Assembly (NCBI GenBank): GCA_027035445.1
Contig: JALVUT010000402.1
Location: forward strand, 1 to 6,244
Reading direction: 5' to 3'
Length of the DNA: 6,244 nt
DNA from: Thermococcus sp.
GTDB taxonomy: Archaea > Methanobacteriota_B > Thermococci > Thermococcales > Thermococcaceae
The translations under genes were made by a program, and so were the position numbers. Shown here piece after piece: positions 1 through 4,295 of this stretch (the stretch's first letter is position 1; each line of letters starts with the position of its first letter). The notes below the pieces were generated by a model. It was given only the letters and a program-made list of their open reading frames with translations, had not been told where the DNA came from and did no database searches.

Positions 1-677
1 ATCCTCCGTGCGATCTCAGGGATCACATGAATCCTCTTCCTCTTCGTTAGACGTGAAGTGGTCGTTACCACAACTCCCCTTAGGCCGATGGCTTCCTTCC
101 GCTCCTCCTTATCCTCCGGCGGCTTCCAGAACTCCGTATCTATTCCATTGGGGATGAGGTAGATTCCCCGGTTACCCAGGCTTTTGCCCAGGATTGAGCG
201 CATGTCCTTTTCAACCGCATCGCTAACGGCTATGAACGAACTGACCTTGCGGAGTGAGAAGCGCAGGATCGTGATGTAAACGGGGTTTAGGATGGAATCA
301 CCCAGAAGGGAGTGGCCTGTCACCACGCTTGGAACGCCCCTTATCCCTGCGGATAGGTTGGCAACACCGAGGGCCAAGGGGGAATATATGCTGTGACCAT
401 GGGTTACATCGAAATGCTCCCTCTTGTATAACTCATTTACCCTTTTTAGCACACCTGCCCCTATGCTCACATGGGAACTCTCCATCGTTATCCGGCCCTT
501 AAACCGATGAACCTCATAGGGGAGGTTCTCATCAGGATAATCTCCAAACCGTGTTATCACATGGACGTCATGTCCAAGGGACGTGAGTCGCGTGGCGAGG
601 TCATGGATATGATACTCTATCCCGCCAACGCTCGGGAAGAACCAGTCAGAGACTAGCGCGATCTTAAGGCTTTCCAC
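1..677 (-). CDS. GT4-family glycosyltransferase, C-terminus off the left edge (partial)
   Basis: This open frame enters the left edge and gives 225 complete residues without a stop. It matches a GT-B fold retaining glycosyltransferase of family GT4 (PIG-A/PimA-like), which moves a sugar from a nucleotide sugar to a lipid or glycan acceptor at the cytoplasmic membrane face. Visible motifs are the N-terminal Rossmann strand and glycine loop (KIALVSDWFFPSVGGIE, residues 5-21), VTHGHS (91-96), VTGHS (119-123), AVSDAVEKD (150-158), the interdomain hinge IPNGIDTEFW (175-184) and the start of the donor domain TSRLTKRKR (207-215). The usual Lys-Gly of that last motif reads Lys-Arg here. The C-terminal donor domain with its E-x7-E motif lies outside the window. 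The start is GTG at 677, chosen because GGAGGTG lies 7 nt upstream inside the end of the membrane protein gene, giving a 25-nt overlap. It is therefore translated from the same mRNA as that gene. Donor and acceptor cannot be read from the sequence. Confidence 0.93.
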   Translation of the reverse strand, partial: MESLKIALVSDWFFPSVGGIEYHIHDLATRLTSLGHDVHVITRFGDYPDENLPYEVHRFKGRITMESSHVSIGAGVLKRVNELYKREHFDVTHGHSIYSPLALGVANLSAGIRGVPSVVTGHSLLGDSILNPVYITILRFSLRKVSSFIAVSDAVEKDMRSILGKSLGNRGIYLIPNGIDTEFWKPPEDKEERKEAIGLRGVVVTTTSRLTKRKRIHVIPEIARR

Positions 678-1531
678 ACTTCAACACCTCCAGATGCCAC
701 TAGGGTGATGAAACCTATCACCGTGCTCGACACGTACGAAATTAACCTCTCGAGTAGGGTTACGGAGAGGGCCAGGGTTGAGGGGATCCCGAAGTAGGTG
801 AGGGTTCCCATAAGTCCGCCCTCCACTATCCCGATCCCCCCTGGGGTGAAGGCTATCAGGCCGAAGAGCAGGTTTGCCAGGGATACTATTGAGAGAAACG
901 TTAGGGGGGGATCCCATCCAAACGCCATCGCTATGAGTTTAAGCCTCATAACATCCAGAAACCACACTGCTGAACTCAGGCCAACCGTGAGCATGTTTAC
1001 CGTTGGCTTTCGCTTGAGTTCGAGCATCCTCACGAGGTCGTCCTGCGTTAACTTGATCTTGAAGAGCCTTATTGAGAACACAATTACTCTGTCCCATTTG
1101 AGCCACACCAGAACCATGAGAGCTGAGAGAATCACGAGGAAGAGGCGGAGGTGGGTCGCGAAGTAGGAGACACCCAGCACCGCAAGGATAAGCACGGGCA
1201 CGATCTCCGAGATCCTCTCGTACAGTATACTAGCGGTTGAAACGGCCACCGGTACCCTGTGCTTCTTTGAGACCCACGTTATCCTTAGGATTTCTCCTCC
1301 CCCCCGGCTCATGGGGGTTACGTTGTTAACGAAGATGGAGGAGAGGTTTATCTTCAGAAGGTCAATCAGCGGAACTGTTTTGCCCATTCCGCCGAGGACC
1401 GTCTTCCACCGAAGGGCGTAAATAATTACACTCAGATAGTACGTTGCCACTGCTATTCCCAGGAGCTCTAGAGCCCTGTCGTCCAGGGCCGTGAGGAGCG
1501 CAGTGTAGGTACCGATGTCCATCATGCTCAC
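653..1531 (-). CDS. Lysylphosphatidylglycerol synthase TM region / UPF0104 (AglD-like) flippase-like membrane protein
   Basis: The 292-residue product is an integral membrane protein of the LPG_synthase_TM/UPF0104 family. The family includes the membrane part of MprF and the C-terminal part of archaeal AglD, and is often proposed to move lipids or lipid-linked sugars across the membrane. Family signatures in order are ALRWK (39-43), NNVTPMSRGGGEILR (69-83), the conserved FTPGGIGIVEGG (228-239) and LLERLISY (259-266). Hydrophobic segments lie near 22-39, 108-122, 127-145, 185-203, 211-229 and 266-282. The start is GTG at 1531: an in-frame TAG lies four codons upstream, and GGGGG precedes it by 5 nt; ATG at 1525 or 1522 is also possible. 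Family members usually have one more N-terminal helix before the RW motif, so this protein looks slightly short. It overlaps the downstream glycosyltransferase gene, which suggests a joint role in a lipid-linked glycan pathway. The family assignment is strong; the transported substrate is unknown. Confidence 0.9.
   Translation of the reverse strand: MSMMDIGTYTALLTALDDRALELLGIAVATYYLSVIIYALRWKTVLGGMGKTVPLIDLLKINLSSIFVNNVTPMSRGGGEILRITWVSKKHRVPVAVSTASILYERISEIVPVLILAVLGVSYFATHLRLFLVILSALMVLVWLKWDRVIVFSIRLFKIKLTQDDLVRMLELKRKPTVNMLTVGLSSAVWFLDVMRLKLIAMAFGWDPPLTFLSIVSLANLLFGLIAFTPGGIGIVEGGLMGTLTYFGIPSTLALSVTLLERLISYVSSTVIGFITLVASGGVEVWKALRSR
685..691 (-). promoter_or_regulatory. Ribosome binding site of the glycosyltransferase gene
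   Basis: GGAGGTG on the minus strand lies 7 nt before the GTG at 677 and inside the last codons of the upstream membrane protein gene. This fixes the start codon and the 25-nt overlap. Confidence 0.75.
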
Positions 1532-1552
1532 GGTTTCCCCCTACGCGTTAAT

Positions 1553-1566
1553 CCATAAAAAGTTAA
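1553..1566 (-). promoter_or_regulatory. Candidate TATA box for the flippase/glycosyltransferase operon
   Basis: On the minus strand AATTAACTTTTTATGG resembles an archaeal BRE/TATA element, with the TATA core at 1555-1562. It lies about 25 nt before the GTG at 1531, which would give a very short leader. Motif TTGGTATACTTC sits directly upstream. The box is not a perfect consensus. Confidence 0.4.
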
Positions 1567-1578
1567 TTGGTATACTTC
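1567..1578 (-). promoter_or_regulatory. Candidate operator (GAAGTATACC-type) upstream of the flippase operon
   Basis: On the minus strand this reads GAAGTATACCAA. It shares GAAGTATACCA with the copy at 2279-2290 in the divergent region. It lies a few bases upstream of the candidate TATA box, where an archaeal activator would bind. Its role is inferred only from the shared sequence and position. Confidence 0.35.
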
Positions 1579-1599
1579 TCGAAATATTGGGTGGATACC

Positions 1600-1627
1600 A
1601 AAAATTAGAGAGAGGTTCAGTCCCCTC
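1600..1627 (-). terminator. Candidate intrinsic terminator after the PepSY gene
   Basis: Read on the minus strand, GAGGGG (1622-1627), a 6-nt loop and CCTCTC (1610-1615) can pair over six positions with one G-T wobble. A TTTTT run follows at 1600-1604. It lies 32 nt past the PepSY stop codon. Archaeal termination depends mainly on the T-run, so the short hairpin is supportive rather than decisive. Confidence 0.45.
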
Positions 1628-1658
1628 CCCCCATGTCACCTCGTCGTTTATATCCAGG

Positions 1659-2162
1659 TCAGACATCATGCAAATCTGTGAAGGTTCTCTCGTCCATTTC
1701 TTTACTGCTCTCTTTCGTCGTGTCGCTTCCGGTGGTCTCTTTTTTCGTCTTATTATTGCTGTCGATGTGGAGCACCTTCCCGTTTCCGGCGTCAACCTTC
1801 ACGTCCTTCATGAGCCCTTTGGTTGCCTTAACCTCCACCGAGTACACAAGGTATCCGTTCTCATTGTCCAGACTTACCTTGATCACGGTTCCATTCACCT
1901 TCGCGAGCGCTGCGCTCTTGGCCTGCCCCGGAGTTATCTTTGCAAGCTTCTGGAGAGCCTTTGCTTCCTGAGTCTCACTCAAATTGGAGTTCCGGGCAAT
2001 CTTTATGCTTCCCGTATAGCTGGGTGACTGAACGTTCTTTCCGGTGGCGTTTGTGGGTGCGGTCGAGGCCGCCATTGCAAGGGCACCTATGCTCGCCACC
2101 ATTATCAGTGCCGCCATCAATGCGGCGGCCTTCAGCCCGATGCTGAACTTCCATATCTTCAC
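1659..2162 (-). CDS. Secreted PepSY-domain protein
   Basis: The 167-residue product has a classical export signal: a short basic start (MKIWK), a hydrophobic stretch at about 12-31 and a likely AxA-type cleavage near residues 28-32 (ALAMAAS). There is no lipobox cysteine. A low-complexity linker (33-58) leads to one PepSY domain at about 76-134: ITPGQAKSAALAKVNGT, then LVYSVEV (105-111), then VKVDAGNGKVLHI (121-133). The tail (137-167) is polar and rich in Lys, Thr, Ser and Glu. PepSY domains are known as pro-region or secreted modules thought to restrain peptidases; the partner here is unknown. The start is GTG at 2162, supported by GGGGGTGAT ending 5 nt upstream and by a strong TATA box. 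It is transcribed away from the winged-helix regulator, whose shared upstream region carries repeats that may control it. A terminator candidate follows. Confidence 0.88.
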   Translation of the reverse strand: MKIWKFSIGLKAAALMAALIMVASIGALAMAASTAPTNATGKNVQSPSYTGSIKIARNSNLSETQEAKALQKLAKITPGQAKSAALAKVNGTVIKVSLDNENGYLVYSVEVKATKGLMKDVKVDAGNGKVLHIDSNNKTKKETTGSDTTKESSKEMDERTFTDLHDV

Positions 2163-2167
2163 GGCTT

Positions 2168-2176
2168 ATCACCCCC
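2168..2176 (-). promoter_or_regulatory. Ribosome binding site of the PepSY gene
   Basis: GGGGGTGAT on the minus strand matches the archaeal anti-SD complement GGAGGTGAT at 8 of 9 positions. It ends 5 nt before GTG 2162 and fixes that start, ahead of any later in-frame codon. Confidence 0.75.
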
Positions 2177-2190
2177 TTTAGATTCTTCAG

Positions 2191-2200
2191 TATGGTATAC
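2191..2200 (+). repeat. Left arm of a perfect 10-bp inverted repeat (TATGGTATAC)
   Basis: TATGGTATAC here is the exact reverse complement of GTATACCATA at 2281-2290. With flanks the match extends to TATGGTATACwTCA in both copies. It sits between the PepSY TATA box and its expected transcription start. Confidence 0.7.
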
Positions 2201-2207
2201 ATCAGAG

Positions 2208-2222
2208 CTTATATAAATCTCC
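2208..2222 (-). promoter_or_regulatory. BRE/TATA promoter of the PepSY gene
   Basis: The minus strand reads GGAGATTTATATAAG, a near-consensus archaeal promoter with a purine-rich BRE and a TTTATATA box. A transcription start about 25 nt downstream, near 2185-2190, would give a leader of roughly 25 nt carrying the ribosome binding site. The TATGGTATAC motif lies between box and start, the usual place for a repressor site. Confidence 0.75.
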
Positions 2223-2230
2223 TCTGGCCC

Positions 2231-2290
2231 AGTTTTTGAAGTATTGGTTCGCTTTTTGAAATGTGAGCCCTCCTATTGAAGTATACCATA
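2231..2290 (+). repeat. Three direct repeats of TTTTTGAARTRT at 20-bp spacing
   Basis: TTGAA occurs at 2236-2240, 2256-2260 and 2276-2280, exactly 20 bp apart. The 20-bp units share a core of TTTTTGAAGTAT, TTTTTGAAATGT and CTATTGAAGTAT. The block lies upstream of both divergent promoters. Spacing close to two helical turns would place bound dimers on nearly the same DNA face. The bound factor is not known. Confidence 0.6.
2281..2290 (-). repeat. Right arm of the 10-bp inverted repeat (GTATACCATA)
   Basis: This is the exact reverse complement of 2191-2200, and it overlaps the end of the third 20-bp direct repeat. It lies about 65-75 nt upstream of the winged-helix start codon. Confidence 0.7.
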
Positions 2291-2324
2291 AACGGAACCC
2301 TAAGAACATTTCTAAAACTGAACC

Positions 2325-2344
2325 ACAAAACCTTAATTAGGGGG
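2325..2344 (+). promoter_or_regulatory. Weak candidate promoter and ribosome binding site of the regulator operon
   Basis: An A-rich stretch followed by CCTTAATTA (2331-2339) could be a BRE/TATA element; a second candidate is ATTTCTAAAA at 2308-2317. AGGGGG at 2339-2344 could serve as a ribosome binding site 10 nt before GTG 2355, longer than the 7-nt spacing seen elsewhere here. The two readings conflict somewhat: using the 2331 box puts the transcript start near 2360 and would favour ATG 2370. Confidence 0.3.
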
Positions 2345-2354
2345 CCGGGCATAC

Positions 2355-2903
2355 GTGCTCAGGATAACCATGAGTGGCCGGGAGCTCAACGAACGTACCA
2401 AGCTCGTGCTCGGATTCATCAAAGAAAACCCGGGCCTGAACTTCAACGAAATATCCCGGAGGCTTGGCCTGGCCAAGGGGGATCTCCAGTACCATCTCCA
2501 CAGGCTTGAAAAACTCGGGATGATAACATCGAGAAAAGGGGGCCTGAAACGACATTACTTTCCGACGGGCATCTTCAGTGAAAGGGAAAAGGACATCCTA
2601 GCCCTGCTCTCAAGCGAAAACGTGAGGGAGATAATAATGTATATGATTGCAAAACCTGGAGTCACCCAGAAGGAGCTCTGCGAGGAGCTGGGTCTCTCCC
2701 CCCCAACGGTGAACTACTACATAGGTAAGCTCCAGGAGCTTGGCCTGGTTCAGAGCATGCGGGACGGAAAATTTGTAAAATATCAATTTGCGGGAAATGT
2801 TGAACTCTTTGCTAAACTTATCCGGAACTACCATCCGGGCCTGCTTGAGAGATTGGCGGATGGGATAGTGGACATATTCATGGACTTTGAGGAGGGCGTT
2901 TAA
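2355..2903 (+). CDS. Tandem winged helix-turn-helix transcriptional regulator
   Basis: The 182-residue product has two winged-helix DNA-binding units in a row. The first spans about 14-70, with recognition helix KGDLQYHLHRLEKLG (41-55) and wing SRKGGLKRHYFP (59-70). The second spans about 75-146, with recognition helix SPPTVNYYIGKLQELG (115-130) and wing MRDGKFVKYQF (135-145). Both fit the MarR/ArsR-like archaeal type. A helical tail (148-179) could support dimerisation. No ligand domain and no metal-binding cysteine pair is visible. The start is GTG 2355 with AGGGGG upstream; ATG 2370 (residue 6) is a real alternative and leaves both domains intact. It is first gene of the plus-strand operon, 1 nt from the next gene, and faces the PepSY gene. 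It is probably a local autoregulator binding the repeats at 2191-2290; that is inference. The DNA-binding call is strong, the specific function unknown. Confidence 0.9.
   Translation: MLRITMSGRELNERTKLVLGFIKENPGLNFNEISRRLGLAKGDLQYHLHRLEKLGMITSRKGGLKRHYFPTGIFSEREKDILALLSSENVREIIMYMIAKPGVTQKELCEELGLSPPTVNYYIGKLQELGLVQSMRDGKFVKYQFAGNVELFAKLIRNYHPGLLERLADGIVDIFMDFEEGV
2889..2895 (+). promoter_or_regulatory. Ribosome binding site deciding the start of the small membrane protein
   Basis: GAGGAGG at the end of the regulator gene lies 9 nt before ATG 2905. The in-frame TTG at 2887 is overlapped by this site and so is unlikely to be the start. Confidence 0.65.
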
Positions 2904-2904
2904 A

Positions 2905-3189
2905 ATGCTGGATATGGATCAGCTCCTGAGCTTGGGCATTATAATATTTTCACTCCTGCTGACGGCGGCTTCACTTATTGCATACCAGAGAACAAGATTC
3001 CGAAAATTTTTGATAGTGTCAGTGGCATTCTTCCTTTATGCGCTGAAGGTACTCGTGGGGCATATTGATATTATCTCCCCGAATATCAACATCGACACCA
3101 TGGATCTGGCGGTGAGGTTTATGGATTTTCTGATAATAACCCTCTTCTTTGCTGCCGTGATCATCAGGGAGGGTAGGAAAGATGGGTGA
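2905..3189 (+). CDS. Small three-helix membrane protein of unknown function
   Basis: The 94-residue product (from ATG 2905) is almost entirely membrane-embedded, with hydrophobic segments at about 6-27, 34-57 and 67-87. A basic loop YQRTRFRK (27-34) follows helix 1 and a short charged end REGRKDG closes the chain. By the positive-inside rule this loop faces the cytoplasm. It resembles the small archaeal membrane proteins often encoded beside ArsR/winged-helix regulators (DUF7521-like); that comparison is from memory and uncertain. No catalytic motif is visible. It begins 1 nt after the regulator stop codon and its own stop overlaps the PAP2 start by 8 nt, so it is cotranscribed. The close pairing suggests that it senses or modulates the regulator at the membrane. 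ATG 2905 is preferred over TTG 2887 because of ribosome binding site position. Confidence 0.8.
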   Translation: MLDMDQLLSLGIIIFSLLLTAASLIAYQRTRFRKFLIVSVAFFLYALKVLVGHIDIISPNINIDTMDLAVRFMDFLIITLFFAAVIIREGRKDG

Positions 3190-3841
3190 GAAAGCTGGAC
3201 AACAGGCCGTGCTGGGCTTTGCTGTTGCTACTGTCGTTCTCTTAGTCCTGCTATCCATGGAATGGATCGGTCTATTCAGGGGCGTCAACGGTTGGCTGAA
3301 CTCGGCCCTACCTGTAGGGGGCCCTTTCATGAACTCACTTACCGACACGGCAAGTTTTGCCCTCACCGTTCTCTACCTCATCCTCTTCGTCCTGTGGGAC
3401 TTCAAGGACAGGGGGAGATTAAGCAGGTTCACCCTTGAACTAACCGCCGGTATTGCGGTCTCTATGGTTATAGTAGGCCTGTTGAAGGTTCTGACCGGTG
3501 TCCCCCGGCCTGGAGAGGCCTCGGTTCACTGGAGTCTGTTCAAATCAATAAAGAACGCCGACTACTTCGCCTTTCCCTCCGGGCACGCAACTAGGGCAGC
3601 GGTGCTCGCGTACTTCCTTAGCAGACGCTGGAAGAAGCTCTGGCCGTTTTGGTGGGGCTGGGCGGTTGTAATAGCCATCTCAAGGCTTCTCCTCCATGTC
3701 CACTGGTTTAGCGACGTGGTATTCGCCCTCCTGTTAGGGATGTGGGTGGGCATTCTCGTGGTGCTTACCGAGGACCGGTGGATTCCATATTATCGTGCCG
3801 TGATCACAGCGCTTAAACTGGGGGTGTTCGACGTTGAATAA
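3182..3841 (+). CDS. PAP2-family membrane phosphatase
   Basis: The 219-residue product is an integral membrane acid phosphatase of the PAP2 superfamily. All three signature motifs are intact: C1 KVLTGVPRP (102-110), C2 PSGH (132-135) and C3 SRLLLHVHWFSD (167-178). The expected catalytic residues are His135, His174 and Asp178. Hydrophobic segments lie near 8-25, 56-72, 86-103, 137-147, 157-167 and 179-196, as in the six-helix PAP2 fold. Members remove phosphate from phosphatidate, phosphatidylglycerophosphate-type lipids or isoprenoid diphosphate carriers at the outer membrane face. In an archaeon, a dolichyl-diphosphate or archaetidylglycerophosphate substrate is possible. The substrate cannot be read here. 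The start is ATG 3182 with GGGAGGGT ending 7 nt upstream, overlapping the previous gene by 8 nt. With the flippase-like and glycosyltransferase genes nearby, a carrier-lipid role is plausible. Confidence 0.93.
   Translation: MGEKAGQQAVLGFAVATVVLLVLLSMEWIGLFRGVNGWLNSALPVGGPFMNSLTDTASFALTVLYLILFVLWDFKDRGRLSRFTLELTAGIAVSMVIVGLLKVLTGVPRPGEASVHWSLFKSIKNADYFAFPSGHATRAAVLAYFLSRRWKKLWPFWWGWAVVIAISRLLLHVHWFSDVVFALLLGMWVGILVVLTEDRWIPYYRAVITALKLGVFDVE
3820..3826 (+). promoter_or_regulatory. Ribosome binding site supporting a TTG start
   Basis: GGGGGTG lies 7 nt before TTG 3834, the same spacing as at several other genes in this window. This supports TTG as the genuine start of the COG2426 protein. Confidence 0.7.
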
Positions 3842-4295
3842 CCTTCTCGATGTCTTCGTTCTCTCGCTGGTCCCCACGTTTGAGGGCCGTTACGCCGTAG
3901 TCTACGGGATAGGTAGGGGCTACTCTCTGTCCGGAACCCTTATAGTGGCTGCCTTTGGGGTCCTGCTCCTCTCGCTCGTTCTCCCTGCCCTGCTCCCCTA
4001 CATAGACAGGTTCATGTTCTGGTTGGAGGGAACCCCTTTACGGAAAGTCGCACGTCTCTACCTTTATTATGTAGAACGTGTGAGGAAGAAAGCCCACCCC
4101 TACCTTGAGAGGTGGGGCTTCTGGGGGCTCCTCATCTTCGTTGCTATTCCTCTTCCGGGAACTGGGGTTTGGACAGGAGCCTTGGCGGCTTATCTGCTCG
4201 GGATAAAAAATAGAAGGGCCTTTCCAGCCCTGCTTCTGGGAGGCCTCCTCAGCATGGCAATAACGCTCCTTCCGAGCATTGGTCTATGGGGGTGA
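3834..4295 (+). CDS. COG2426 / Sm_multidrug_ex family small membrane protein
   Basis: The 153-residue product matches the COG2426 family (Pfam 'putative small multi-drug export protein'). Visible signatures are the N-terminal PTFEGR (14-19) and the central FVAIPLPGTGVWTG (102-115). Hydrophobic segments lie near 4-14, 33-56, 96-123 and 130-148, with a basic amphipathic stretch between 66 and 96. The family name rests on weak evidence and the biochemical role is not established. The overall plan, short re-entrant-like segments with proline-rich turns, recalls DedA-type lipid transport proteins. The start is TTG 3834, justified by GGGGGTG 7 nt upstream, with an 8-nt overlap with the PAP2 gene. 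Its stop overlaps the start of the oxidoreductase reading frame. Coupling with a PAP2 phosphatase is consistent with a lipid or carrier-lipid transport role, but that is inference. Confidence 0.85.
   Translation: MNNLLDVFVLSLVPTFEGRYAVVYGIGRGYSLSGTLIVAAFGVLLLSLVLPALLPYIDRFMFWLEGTPLRKVARLYLYYVERVRKKAHPYLERWGFWGLLIFVAIPLPGTGVWTGALAAYLLGIKNRRAFPALLLGGLLSMAITLLPSIGLWG

Larger units (their letters stand above)
2163..2354. promoter_or_regulatory. Divergent regulatory region between PepSY and the winged-helix operon
   Basis: These 192 nt hold no gene. From left to right they contain the PepSY ribosome binding site, a TATGGTATAC motif, the PepSY TATA box, three TTGAA-centred direct repeats spaced 20 bp apart, the inverted copy GTATACCATA and a weaker A/T-rich promoter candidate for the plus-strand operon. 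The stretch is more A/T-rich than the flanking genes. The layout suggests joint regulation of both directions, with the adjacent winged-helix protein as the natural candidate regulator. That link is inference. Confidence 0.6.

Noticed and set aside
704..760. GTGATGA at 704-710 as the C box of a C/D guide RNA
   Set aside because: No CTGA D or D' box follows at the needed distance, and the site lies inside conserved coding sequence.
798..1166. 122-codon plus-strand open frame inside the flippase-like gene
   Set aside because: It is antisense to conserved UPF0104 motifs, and its Arg/Ser/Thr-rich composition is typical of a shadow frame.
1541..1795. Minus-strand frame upstream of the flippase that might restore a missing N-terminal helix by frameshift
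   Set aside because: Its translation is polar and charged, without a hydrophobic helix, and a terminator and promoter candidate lie in the same gap.
1515..2027. 170-codon plus-strand open frame across the PepSY gene and its downstream gap
   Set aside because: It runs antisense to a gene with a clear signal peptide, domain, promoter and ribosome binding site. Its protein shows no family features and it lacks its own promoter.
2163..2354. CRISPR array reading of the 20-bp repeats
   Set aside because: The repeats are imperfect, contiguous without unique spacers and limited to three units in a promoter region.
2887..2904. TTG 2887 as start of the small membrane protein
   Set aside because: The GAGGAGG ribosome binding site overlaps this codon and is correctly spaced for ATG 2905 instead.
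3019..3366. 115-codon minus-strand open frame across the small membrane protein and PAP2 start
   Set aside because: It crosses two supported genes in antisense, with no ribosome binding site or recognisable domain.
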